Assembly (NCBI RefSeq): GCF_000455125.1
Contig: NZ_AUWR01000022.1
Location: 1 to 64,000 of the forward strand
DNA from: Mycobacterium sp. UM_WGJ
GTDB lineage: Bacteria; Actinomycetota; Actinomycetes; Mycobacteriales; Mycobacteriaceae
DNA: 64,000 nucleotides
Reading direction: 5' to 3'
The notes below the pieces were generated by a model. The model saw nothing but the letters and a program-made list of their open reading frames with translations. It had not been told where the DNA came from and did not search any database. The position numbers and the translations under genes are program-made. Positions 47,513 through 55,838 of the stretch are shown here, piece after piece (position 1 is the stretch's first letter; the number at the start of each line of letters is the position of its first letter).

Positions 47513-48298
47513 TCAGGGCAGCGGTTCCGCGGCGATCACGTAGTCGTGACCGTGCCGCAGGCCACCTTCGCGCGCGAGGACGATCAGCGCTCGAAGCCGT
47601 AGCTCTTCGACATACTGGAGCATCGAGCTGCCGACTGCAGAGGAATTGAAGCGTTCAAGTCGCCTGCGGCACATATCAAGCTGGCCGTTGACATGACGGG
47701 ACCCGTATCGGATCGGAAAACGTCGACTCTCCACGACCCGGAACTCGGCCCGTTCGAGCTGCCGCAGCATCCATTCGAGGGGGTACTCACGGTAGGGCCG
47801 CTCGCCGGCCAGCAACAGGCACGCGTCGCGGACCCGGCCGATTTCCCAAATGATGCGGCCGCTTTCGGTCTTGGGCTTGTACTGAACGTAGGGTTCCAGC
47901 CCGATGACATAGAGCCGGCCATTGTCGGCGACCAGGGGACGCAATCGTTCGAACGCCCGATCCTGCCAGTACGGGGCAAAGCCCTCGATCGCGCCGACGA
48001 GATAGTCGACCAGCACGGTGTCGAAGGTTTCACCGGCCAGCAGGCTGTCATCGATCCAGTTGCCGACCAGTAGCCGGTCTTGTGGCCGCATTCCGTGGCC
48101 CAGCGCGGCACGTGCCGCCTCGGCCATGCCAGGCGCCGCGGTGATCGCCGTCCACCGGTCGGTCGGCAGCGCCTGGATCCATTGCAGGGACTTCACTCCG
48201 GCGCCGGAATCCAGCATGGCGCCCCACTCTCGGTCGGCGTGCAGGGTCTCCACGTAGCGAAAGAGTGACGAGACTTCGGGTTTGGGATTGGCGTACAA
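47513..48298 (-). CDS. Class I SAM-dependent methyltransferase-like protein
   Basis: The 261-residue protein has a Rossmann methyltransferase outline: AMLDSGAGVKSLQWIQAL as a modified motif I, WTAITAAPGMAEAARAALG as the acidic-loop region, FDTVLVDYLVGAIEGFAPYW as motif II and RPLVADNGRLYVIGLEPY as the post-motif strand. The substrate is unknown. The start appears to be TTG 48298. It converges on cysE (8-base gap) and is a single-gene transcript. A 29-bp Zur/Fur-like palindrome lies about 93 bases upstream, so metal control is likely. Confidence 0.75.
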   Translation of the reverse strand: MYANPKPEVSSLFRYVETLHADREWGAMLDSGAGVKSLQWIQALPTDRWTAITAAPGMAEAARAALGHGMRPQDRLLVGNWIDDSLLAGETFDTVLVDYLVGAIEGFAPYWQDRAFERLRPLVADNGRLYVIGLEPYVQYKPKTESGRIIWEIGRVRDACLLLAGERPYREYPLEWMLRQLERAEFRVVESRRFPIRYGSRHVNGQLDMCRRRLERFNSSAVGSSMLQYVEELRLRALIVLAREGGLRHGHDYVIAAEPLP

Positions 48299-48390
48299 GG
48301 AAATCGCTCACTTCGCGTCGTGGTGTCGCCGCGCCTACAGCCGTGTGGACCAAGGCCGCGCTGCGCAGATCTCAGGGTAGCGCGATCTGA

Positions 48391-48419
48391 CGCTTATTGA
48401 CAATCATTATCAATAAGCG
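48391..48419. promoter_or_regulatory. Zur/Fur-type 29-bp palindrome
   Basis: The site runs CGCTTATTGACAATC to ATTATCAATAAGCG and is palindromic about position 48405 with a single mismatched pair (48401/48409). The core TTGACAATCATTATCAA is A/T-rich in a G/C-rich genome and resembles the mycobacterial Zur box (TGAAAATCATTTTCA, from memory), and its right half also equals a Fur half-site. It lies in the 255-base gap upstream of the methyltransferase gene. Confidence 0.7.
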
Positions 48420-48553
48420 CGTGAATGACCTGACGTGGCGATCAGCGAGACCACCGAGATCGGCGCCGCAATCCCCCGAGGTGTCGCGGGTTTCAGCAGC
48501 GCCAAGGAGCAACCGAAACAGGCGTTAGGCGAACCTGAGAAACGTCAAACTTG

Positions 48554-48629
48554 TGGAGCCACCTAGGAGAATCGAACTCCTGACCTATTCATTACGAGTG
48601 AATTGCTCTACCGACTGAGCTAAGGTGGC
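48554..48629 (-). tRNA. tRNA-Thr (anticodon CGU)
   Basis: The minus strand folds into a full cloverleaf: acceptor GCCACCT/AGGTGGC, D arm TAGCTCAGTCGGTAGAGCA, anticodon arm ATTCA-CTCGTAA-TGAAT with anticodon CGT, T arm with GTTCGATTC, and an encoded 3' CCA. It reads ACG codons. It lies 30 bases downstream of holB on the same strand and may be cut from its transcript or have its own promoter. Confidence 0.97.
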
Positions 48630-48658
48630 GCGCCCCGCCTAAACCGGGCCGGGTCAGT

Positions 48659-49888
48659 CTACAGGTCGTCTCGCAGCGCCTGCCCGACGGTGGCCACCAT
48701 GGCTCCGACGGCGAAGCGGGGCTTGACGTTGGCCGCGAGGGCGTCGCGGCACTCGAGCACCGCCTCGATGCAGCGCAACAGCCGATCCGGCGACGCGTGA
48801 GCGGCGATCGCCGCCACCGCATCGGTCATGTCCGGATGGTTCGGCCGGGCGATGCCGGCCGAGCCCGTGGCCGCCAGCAGGGCGTCGCGGAAGTAGGTGG
48901 CCAGGTCGATCAGGGCCCGGTCCAGCGCATCGCGGGCGGCCCGCTTCTGGCGCGAGTTCTGCCGGCGCTCCAGGTCTTTGATCACCCCGGCGGTGCCGCG
49001 CAGCGTACCGGCGGTGCCCTTGCCGGTGCCGCCGGCGCCCAGCGCGGTGCGCAGTTCCTCGGTCTCGGCTTCGTCGCGGTCGGCGGTCAGGTCCCGGGCC
49101 TCGGACTCCGCCGCGGCCACCAACTCGTCGACCGCGGTGAACGCCCGCGACGGGGTCGCCGCGTCGCGGGCCAGCGACAGGGCCCGCTGGCGACGCTGCC
49201 GGGCCTCAGAATCGGTGGCCAGCCGCCGGGCCCGCCCCACGTGCCCGCCGCTGACCGCGGCCGCCCAGTCCGCGGTCTCCCGGTCAAGCCCGTCGGCGTC
49301 GATGAGTACCTGGGCGATAGCCGCCGGCGGCGGGGTCACCAGGGCCACGTGGCGGCACCGGGACCGCAGTGTGATGGCGATGTCCTCGGGGTCGACCGAG
49401 GGAGCGCACAACAGGAACACCGTCGAAGGCGGCGGCTCCTCGACGACCTTGAGCAGGGCGTTGCCCGCGCCCTCGGTGAGCCGGTCGGCGTCCTCGACCA
49501 CCACGATCTGCCAACGGCCGGTGCCGGGACGCCGGGAGGCGGCCTGCACGATGGCCCGCATCTCGTCGACGCCGATGGACAGCCCCTCCGGCACCACCCG
49601 CCGCACGTCGGCGTGGGTGCCGGCCATCGTCGTGGTGCAGGCACGGCACTGGCCGCAGCCGGGCCCGCCCTCGGACTCATCGGCCGTGCACTGCAGCGCC
49701 GCGGCAAAACACACCGCTGCGATCGACCGGCCCGATCCGGGCGGGCCGGTGATCAGCCACGCGTGTGACATACCGCCGGCGGTCATGCCGCTGTGTGCTG
49801 AATCACGTCGAGATGCCCGCGCGGCAGCCAGCAGCTCGGCTTCGACCGACTGCTGGCCCACCAAACGCGCGAAAACCCCGGACATCAT
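48659..49888 (-). CDS. holB: DNA polymerase III subunit delta prime
   Basis: The 409-residue clamp-loader subunit has the AAA+ core: GPPGSGRSIAAVCFA as the P-loop near residue 50, the zinc-binding CGQCRACTTTMAGTHAD near 78-93, VVVEDADRLTEGAGNALLKVVEEPP as the Walker B/sensor region near 132 and LRSRC with the SRC motif near 175. It helps load the sliding clamp onto DNA. It corresponds to Rv3644c. It is divergent from the cyclase gene. Confidence 0.95.
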   Translation of the reverse strand: MMSGVFARLVGQQSVEAELLAAARASRRDSAHSGMTAGGMSHAWLITGPPGSGRSIAAVCFAAALQCTADESEGGPGCGQCRACTTTMAGTHADVRRVVPEGLSIGVDEMRAIVQAASRRPGTGRWQIVVVEDADRLTEGAGNALLKVVEEPPPSTVFLLCAPSVDPEDIAITLRSRCRHVALVTPPPAAIAQVLIDADGLDRETADWAAAVSGGHVGRARRLATDSEARQRRQRALSLARDAATPSRAFTAVDELVAAAESEARDLTADRDEAETEELRTALGAGGTGKGTAGTLRGTAGVIKDLERRQNSRQKRAARDALDRALIDLATYFRDALLAATGSAGIARPNHPDMTDAVAAIAAHASPDRLLRCIEAVLECRDALAANVKPRFAVGAMVATVGQALRDDL

Positions 49889-49972
49889 CGGTCACAGTAG
49901 TGGCTTGACCGGACATGCCCCGGACATGACAAGCCATCAGCCTCGGTCATTCCCCCTCTCGCCCGATACGGT

Positions 49973-51601
49973 GTGCTGGTGAGCACCACGACCCTGGTCG
50001 GGCGGATCAACCGATTCGTCCGCTGGGTCGTGCGCACTCCCTGGCCGGTCTTCACGCTGAGCATGCTGCAGGCCGACATCATCGGATCGCTGTTCGTCTT
50101 CGGTTTTCTGCGGTTCGGCCTGCCGGACGAAGACCGGATCAATCTGCAGGACCTGCCGCGCCTGAACCTGGCGTTGTTCGCCGTGGTGCTGCTGTGCCTG
50201 TTCGCCTTCGGCTTTTCGGTCAGCACCGCCCTACTGATGCCGGTGTTCCGCTGGCAACGCCGCGAGGCCTTGCTCGCCGATCTGGAGACCAACGGCGATT
50301 CCGATCCGGCAGATACCGAGCTGGCGAGGTCGCGGGCGCTGCGGATGCCGTTCTACCGCTCGCTGATCAGCATCTGTTACTGGGCGGTGGGCGGCGTGGT
50401 GTTCGTCGTGATCAGCTGGCAGGTGGTCTACGACGTCGTACCGATCGTGGTGACCGCGACCGCCCTGGGCGCCGCCGCCACCGCGATCATCGGCTACCTG
50501 CAGTCCGAGCGGGTGCTGCGCCCCGTGGCCGTCGCGGCGCTGCGTGACGGCACGCCGGAGAATCTGCGGGCACCCGGAGTCATCCTGCGCCAGCTGCTGA
50601 CCTGGCTGCTGTCGACTGGGGTACCGGTACTGGCGATTGTGCTTTCGGTGCTGGCCGACAAGGCGTCGTTGCTCAACGCCTCACCGGACAAACTGTTCAC
50701 CCCGATCCTGCTGATGGCATTGGCCGCCCTGGTCATCGGTCTGGCCGGCACCGTGCTGGTGTCCATGTCGATCGCCGACCCGCTGCGGCAGTTGCGCTGG
50801 GCGCTGGGCGAGGTGCAGCGCGGCAACTACAACGCGCACATGCAGATCTACGACGCCAGCGAGCTCGGGCTGCTGCAGGCCGGGTTCAACGACATGGTGC
50901 GTGACCTGGCCGAGCGGCAGCGGCTACGCGACCTGTTCGGCCGGTACGTCGGCGAGGATGTCGCGCGGCGCGCCTTGGAGCGTGGCACCGAGTTGGGCGG
51001 CCAGGAACGCGACGTGGCGGTGCTCTTCATCGACTTGGTGGGTTCCACCCAGCTGGCCGCGACTCGGCCGCCCAGCGAGGTCGTCAACCTGCTCAACGAG
51101 TTCTTCCGGGTCGTGGTCGAGGCCGTTGGACGGCACGGCGGTTTCGTCAACAAGTTCCAGGGCGACGCGGCGCTGGCCATCTTCGGAGCGCCCATCGAGC
51201 ATCCGGACGCCTCGAGCGCGGCCTTGGCAGCGGCCCGCGAACTGCACGACGGCCTGCTGCCGGTGCTTGAGTCCGAAGAGTTCGGCATCGGGGTGTCGGC
51301 CGGACGGGCCATCGCCGGGCACATCGGCGCCCGCGCCCGTTTCGAGTACACCGTGATCGGCGACCCGGTCAACGAGGCCGCCCGGCTGACCGAGCTGGCC
51401 AAGCTGGAGCCGGGCCACGTGCTGGCTTCGGCGGTGGCGGTCAGCGGCGCGGTCGACGCCGAGGCGCTGTGCTGGGAAGTGGGCGAGATCGTCGAACTGC
51501 GCGGACGTGCCGCTCCCACTCAGCTGGCGCGACCGTTGAATCTCGCTGCGCTGGAACCGATTCCGGCCGAGGACGCCGAGCCCGCGGCCGCAGCCGACTG
51601 A
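49973..51601 (+). CDS. Membrane class III adenylate cyclase with HAMP domain (Rv3645)
   Basis: The 542-residue enzyme has six N-terminal membrane segments in two blocks of the first 270 residues, a HAMP linker (MSIADPLRQLRWALGEVQRGNY) and a C-terminal cyclase domain. Metal-binding Asp residues are in FIDLVGSTQ near 352 and FVNKFQGDAALAIFG near 396, whose Lys fits the ATP-selecting position; EYTVIGDPVNEAARL near 460 holds the substrate and transition-state residues. It makes cyclic AMP in response to a membrane signal; fatty-acid sensing has been proposed for Rv3645. GTG 49973 or 49979 may be the start. Confidence 0.95.
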   Translation: MLVSTTTLVGRINRFVRWVVRTPWPVFTLSMLQADIIGSLFVFGFLRFGLPDEDRINLQDLPRLNLALFAVVLLCLFAFGFSVSTALLMPVFRWQRREALLADLETNGDSDPADTELARSRALRMPFYRSLISICYWAVGGVVFVVISWQVVYDVVPIVVTATALGAAATAIIGYLQSERVLRPVAVAALRDGTPENLRAPGVILRQLLTWLLSTGVPVLAIVLSVLADKASLLNASPDKLFTPILLMALAALVIGLAGTVLVSMSIADPLRQLRWALGEVQRGNYNAHMQIYDASELGLLQAGFNDMVRDLAERQRLRDLFGRYVGEDVARRALERGTELGGQERDVAVLFIDLVGSTQLAATRPPSEVVNLLNEFFRVVVEAVGRHGGFVNKFQGDAALAIFGAPIEHPDASSAALAAARELHDGLLPVLESEEFGIGVSAGRAIAGHIGARARFEYTVIGDPVNEAARLTELAKLEPGHVLASAVAVSGAVDAEALCWEVGEIVELRGRAAPTQLARPLNLAALEPIPAEDAEPAAAAD

Positions 51602-51602
51602 C

Positions 51603-54419
51603 TCAGCTCTTGGCGGCCTTCTTCGCGGCAGCCTTCTTCGCCGGTGACTTTTTCGCCGGCGCCTTGCGGGCGGTCTTCTTGGCGGCCTTCTTAGCCGGCC
51701 CGCGCGCCCGCCGGTCGGCGAGCAGTTCGGCGGCACGCTCATCGGTGATCGTGGCCACTTCATCGCCCTTGCGCAGACTGGCGTTGGTCTCGCCGTCGGT
51801 CACGTACGGACCGAATCGGCCGTCCTTGATCACCATCGGCTTGCCGCTCGCCGGGTCGGCACCCAACTCCCGCAGCGCCGCGGTCGCCGCTGCTTGGCGG
51901 CCACGGCGTTTCGGCTCGGCGTAGATCTTCAGCGCCTCTTCGAGGGAGATCTCGAAGATCTGCTCCTCGGTGGCCAGCGACCGAGAATCGGTGCCGCGCT
52001 TCAGGTATGGACCGTAGCGGCCGTTCTGCGCGGTGATCTCATCGCCGGACTCTGGGTCGACACCGACCACCCGCGGCAACGACAGCAGCTTCAGGGCGTC
52101 GTCGAGTGTGACGGTTTCCAGGGTCATGCTGCGCAGCAGCGAACCGGTGCGCGGCTTCGGGCCGGTCGGCTTCTTACCCTTCTTGGCGGTGCTGCCGGAC
52201 TCGTCGTCCGGGGGCGGCGGCAGAACCTCGGTGACATACGGTCCGTAGCGGCCGTCCTTGGCGACGACCTCGTGCCCGCTGACCGGGTCGATGCCGAGCG
52301 ACCGGCCCTCCTGCGGGGTGGCGAAGCGTTCCTCGGCCAGCGCCAGGGTCAGCTCGTCCGGCGGCAGCGAGTCATCCAGGTTGGCCCGCTGCGGAGTCGG
52401 CTCGCCGTCGTCACCGGTGACCATCCGTTCCAGGTAGGGCCCATTCTTTCCCACCCGCACATAAACCGGCCTGCCCTCGGCGTCATCGAACAGCCGGATC
52501 GAGTTGATCTCTCGGGCGTCGATGCCCTCCAGGTTGACCCCGACCAGCTTCTTCAGGCCGCCGGCCCGGGCGATCGAGTCCTCGACCCCGTAGTCGCCAC
52601 CGAAGTAGAAGTTGTGCAGCCAGTCGACCCGGCGCTGGCGCCCGGCGGCGATCCCGTCGAGCTCGTCCTCCATGGCGGCGGTGAAGTCGTAGTCGACCAA
52701 CCGGCCGAAGTGCTGCTCGAGCAGGCCGATCACCGCGAAGGCCACCCAGGTGGGCACCAGGGCGCTGCCCTTCTTGTAGACGTAGCCGCGGTCCTGGATG
52801 GTCTTGATGATCGAGGAGTACGTCGACGGCCGGCCGATGCCCAGCTCTTCGAGCGCCTTGACCAGTGAGGCCTCGGTGTAGCGCGCGGGCGGGTTGGTGG
52901 CGTGCCCGTCGGGGGTCAGCTCGGTGGCGTCCACCCGCTGGCCCTGGGTCAGCTGGGGCAGTCGCCGCTCGGCGTCGTCGGCTTCACCGCCGGCCAGCTC
53001 ATCGACGGTCTCCACGTAGGCCTTGAGGAAGCCGGCGAAGGTGATGGTGCGGCCGCTGGCGGCAAACGTCACCTGCTGAGACCCGGAGTTCCCGCCGATC
53101 CGCAGGCTCAGGGTGGTGCCGCGGGCGTCGGCCATCTGCGAGGCGACGGTGCGCTGCCAGATCAGCTCATAGAGCCGGAACTCGTCGCTGCCCAGCTCGT
53201 TGCGCACCGCGTCGGGGGTGGCGAACGTCTCGCCGGCCGGCCGGATCGCCTCGTGGGCTTCCTGGGCGTTCTTGACCTTGCGGGTGTACTGCCGCGGCGA
53301 GGGCGACACGTACTCCTCGCCGTAGAGCTGGCGGGCCTGCGTGCGGGCGGCATCAATAGCGCTGGCCGACAACGTCGTCGAGTCGGTACGCATATAGGTG
53401 ATGTAGCCGTTTTCGTAGAGCCGCTGGGCGATGCTCATCGTCCGCTCGGCGGAGAACCGCAGCTTGCGGCCGGCTTCCTGCTGCAACGTCGAGGTCATGA
53501 ACGGCGCGTAGGGCCGCCGGGTGTAGGGCTTCTCCTCCACCGAGGTGACCGACAGCGACGCGCCTTGCAGGCCGGTGGCCAGTGCGGTGGCCGCGGCCTC
53601 GTCGAGGACGGTGACTTCGGAAGGCTTCTTCAGCGCGCCCAGCGAGTCGAAGTCGCGGCCGCTGGCCACCCGCAGCTCGTCGACGGCGACCAGGCGGGCG
53701 CTGAAGTTGGGCGGGGAGGCCGACGGGTCGGAGACGCTGGCGTCCAGTTGGGCGACCACGTCCCAGTAGGAGGCACTGCGGAACGCCATCCGCTCGCGTT
53801 CGCGCTGCACGATGATGCGGGTGGCCACCGACTGGACGCGGCCCGCCGACAGCTTCGGCGCGACCTTCTTCCACAGCACGGGGCTGACCTCGTAGCCGTA
53901 CAGCCGGTCCAGGACGCGTCGGGTCTCCTGCGCATCTACCAGGTCGATGTCCAGGTCGCGGGGGTTCTCCGCGGCGTTGCGGATCGCCGGCTCGGTGATC
54001 TCGTGGAACACCATCCGTTTGACCGGGATGCGCGGTTTCAGGGTCTCCAGCAGGTGCCAGGCGATCGCCTCACCCTCCCGGTCACCATCGGTGGCCAGAT
54101 AGAGCTCGTCGACGTCTTTGAGCAGGCCCTTGAGCTCGGCAACGGTGCTCCTTTTGTCGGGGCTGACGATGTAGAGCGGTTCGAAGTCGGCGTCGACGTT
54201 GACGCCCAACCGCGCCCACGCCTCGGTCTTGTACTTCGCCGGTACGTCGGCGGCGTTGCGCGGCAGGTCCCGGATATGTCCTCGGGAGGACTCCACGACG
54301 TAATTGCGTCCCAGGTAGCTCGCAATTTTCCGTGCCTTGGTCGGCGACTCGACAATGACGAGCCGCCGCACGGGTGTTTGATCGCCATTGCGGGCGCTCA
54401 CCGTCTTAGAGTCAGCCAC
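51603..54419 (-). CDS. topA: DNA topoisomerase I
   Basis: The type IA topoisomerase of about 938 residues relaxes negative supercoils. The Toprim domain begins RRLVIVESPTKARKIASYLG, with ATDGDREGEAI as the metal site near 110, and the nucleophilic Tyr lies in GYITYMRTDST near 340. The C-terminus holds several repeats of the type DPxSGxEVVxKDGRYGPYV, then a basic AKKAAKK-type tail that binds DNA and contacts RNA polymerase in mycobacteria. The start is GTG 54419 (VADSKTVSARNG); the longer frame adds an uncharacteristic leader. It converges on the cyclase gene with a 1-base gap. Confidence 0.96.
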   Translation of the reverse strand: MADSKTVSARNGDQTPVRRLVIVESPTKARKIASYLGRNYVVESSRGHIRDLPRNAADVPAKYKTEAWARLGVNVDADFEPLYIVSPDKRSTVAELKGLLKDVDELYLATDGDREGEAIAWHLLETLKPRIPVKRMVFHEITEPAIRNAAENPRDLDIDLVDAQETRRVLDRLYGYEVSPVLWKKVAPKLSAGRVQSVATRIIVQRERERMAFRSASYWDVVAQLDASVSDPSASPPNFSARLVAVDELRVASGRDFDSLGALKKPSEVTVLDEAAATALATGLQGASLSVTSVEEKPYTRRPYAPFMTSTLQQEAGRKLRFSAERTMSIAQRLYENGYITYMRTDSTTLSASAIDAARTQARQLYGEEYVSPSPRQYTRKVKNAQEAHEAIRPAGETFATPDAVRNELGSDEFRLYELIWQRTVASQMADARGTTLSLRIGGNSGSQQVTFAASGRTITFAGFLKAYVETVDELAGGEADDAERRLPQLTQGQRVDATELTPDGHATNPPARYTEASLVKALEELGIGRPSTYSSIIKTIQDRGYVYKKGSALVPTWVAFAVIGLLEQHFGRLVDYDFTAAMEDELDGIAAGRQRRVDWLHNFYFGGDYGVEDSIARAGGLKKLVGVNLEGIDAREINSIRLFDDAEGRPVYVRVGKNGPYLERMVTGDDGEPTPQRANLDDSLPPDELTLALAEERFATPQEGRSLGIDPVSGHEVVAKDGRYGPYVTEVLPPPPDDESGSTAKKGKKPTGPKPRTGSLLRSMTLETVTLDDALKLLSLPRVVGVDPESGDEITAQNGRYGPYLKRGTDSRSLATEEQIFEISLEEALKIYAEPKRRGRQAAATAALRELGADPASGKPMVIKDGRFGPYVTDGETNASLRKGDEVATITDERAAELLADRRARGPAKKAAKKTARKAPAKKSPAKKAAAKKAAKS

Positions 54420-54535
54420 CTTGCGCTTACCACTCCACTTCTGTCCGCACCGCCGCGTCACGCCGCCGGTGGACAACTGACAATCTCGCACTCACGCCCG
54501 TGCCGACGCAAACCGGCGCTCAGCAGTGCATTGTC

Positions 54536-55147
54536 TCAAAGACCGCCCGCATGGCCCGGAATCGTGGCTCCGACACGCGGCCATTGACCCAACGCCTCGG
54601 GGTCCGCGGGCGGTTCCCCGACGTTTTCGACCAGCCGCGACAACCTGCGGCGGCCGGTGATCCGCAGCGCCGGATGGCCGCCACGAGTCCCGATCAGGGT
54701 GGGCGCGATCCCCACCCGCATCATCGCCGAGGCCAGCGGCTCATGGGTGTCCGGCGCGTGCGGGTCGAGGCCGAGTAGGTATCGGTCGTCCTCGGCGGTT
54801 CCGGCCGCCAGTGTCCATGCTCGTAGTTCACGTGGTCCCGGCAGCCATTGCGGCGGCACCGTTTTGACCGCCCCGCGGGTCCAGGCCTGCGCCAGCGCGC
54901 GCAGGCGCGTGTCAACCGCAGTCCGCACCAGCGGGGTGTCTTCCTCGGTGCGCGTGACCTCGGACGGCAGACCGGCTTCGCCGATCAACTCGGCCAGTGC
55001 CACAGCTCGCCAGGGGGCGTCGACCACGACCGACAGTCGCGCGCCATCGCCTACCACGACGATCTGTCCCGGGCCAGCCAGCACCCCGGTGAGGTCGGCA
55101 ACGCTGGGCGGCACCGACTCTGCCGAAAAGAAGGAAAGCTGGCTCAC
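54536..55147 (-). CDS. Conserved hypothetical protein (Rv3647c family)
   Basis: The protein of about 203 residues has no recognised enzyme motif. It begins VSQLSFFSAESVPPSVADL and includes IVVVGDGARLSVVVDAPWRA, ALAQAWTRGAVKTVPPQWLPGPRELRAW and MRVGIAPTLIGTRGGHPALRITGRRRLSRL, which reads like a compact alpha/beta nucleic-acid-binding type fold. It keeps the same place as M. tuberculosis Rv3647c between topA and cspA. Starts at 55147 (GTG) and 55174 (ATG) are both possible. Confidence 0.8.
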   Translation of the reverse strand: MSQLSFFSAESVPPSVADLTGVLAGPGQIVVVGDGARLSVVVDAPWRAVALAELIGEAGLPSEVTRTEEDTPLVRTAVDTRLRALAQAWTRGAVKTVPPQWLPGPRELRAWTLAAGTAEDDRYLLGLDPHAPDTHEPLASAMMRVGIAPTLIGTRGGHPALRITGRRRLSRLVENVGEPPADPEALGQWPRVGATIPGHAGGL

Positions 55148-55213
55148 GTCACCGACAGTAAGCCGGTCCACCATCCGGCGGCAGCCGGGGCGGTCCTACC
55201 TGCCCGAAACGAA

Positions 55214-55255
55214 ACCCCCCGGCTTAGCTCCGTTGGCGGGAGCTGCCCGGGGGGT
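55214..55255 (-). terminator. Hairpin terminator of cspA
   Basis: A strong interrupted stem pairs ACCCCCCGG with CCGGGGGGT and AGCTCC with GGAGCT around a short loop. It lies 18 bases past the cspA stop codon on the minus strand, where transcription of that heavily expressed small gene should end. Confidence 0.8.
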
Positions 55256-55273
55256 GACGTCAAATTCCGTGGC

Positions 55274-55477
55274 TCAGACGGCGCGGACGCCCGTGGCCTG
55301 AGGACCCTTGGGGCTCTGGCCGACCTCGAACTCCACCCGCTGGTTCTCCTCGAGGGTGCGAAAGCCGGACCCTTGGATTTCCGTGTAGTGGACAAACACG
55401 TCCGCCGACCCGTCTTCAGGCGCAATGAAGCCGAAGCCCTTTTCTGCGTTGAACCACTTCACAGTTCCCTGTGGCAT
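55274..55477 (-). CDS. cspA: Cold shock protein
   Basis: The 67-residue single OB-fold protein starts [20 protein letters not shown] and contains RNP1 (KGFGFI) and RNP2 (VFVHY), which bind single-stranded RNA and DNA and melt RNA structure. It matches Rv3648c. Longer in-frame starts are rejected because they fall in the leader. A long leader of unknown structure precedes it. Confidence 0.97.
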   Translation of the reverse strand: MPQGTVKWFNAEKGFGFIAPEDGSADVFVHYTEIQGSGFRTLEENQRVEFEVGQSPKGPQATGVRAV

Positions 55478-55838
55478 TTGTCGATCTTTCCTTACTCTTC
55501 TTGCCCGGTGCAGTGCGCACCGTTGTTCGGGGCACCGATTTTCGCTGCCCCGGGCCTGTTCCGGCCGCCGTACCCTGGCGGTCGGTCGATGCTGCCACCG
55601 ACACACCCCCGCGGGTACTGCGGCCGCAACCACAGATCCTGCGAAGGCTTAACACGAACACAGAAGCTACGACCGTCCATCAGTCAACCATGTTCGTCGC
55701 GCCGAGGACAGACTGCGGTGCCGAAATCTCGGCCGAAGGGTGAACAATACGGCGGCGGACATTCGAGGCCGGCGGTTCAGCGAGGCTCGACGTAGGAGAG
55801 GCGAAGCTGGGACCGCCGCATAAACCGGGCAATTTAAG
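55478..55838. other. Intergenic region: cspA leader, repeat copy 2, helicase promoter
   Basis: These 361 bases between divergent genes have no convincing coding frame. On the cspA side AAGGAAAG lies close to its start codon, and a long 5' leader is typical for cold shock genes. The part near 55771-55817 is occupied by the 47-bp repeat. The last 20 bases hold the control region of the helicase gene. Confidence 0.5.
55771..55817. repeat. 47-bp palindromic intergenic repeat, copy 2
   Basis: The element starts GGCGGTTCAGC and ends GCTGGGACCGCC. It differs from copy 1 (21988-22034) at only 3 of 47 positions, and the similarity continues for some 15 bases beyond the right end. The ends and an inner pair can form an interrupted hairpin. 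It lies 22 bases upstream of the helicase start. Confidence 0.8.
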
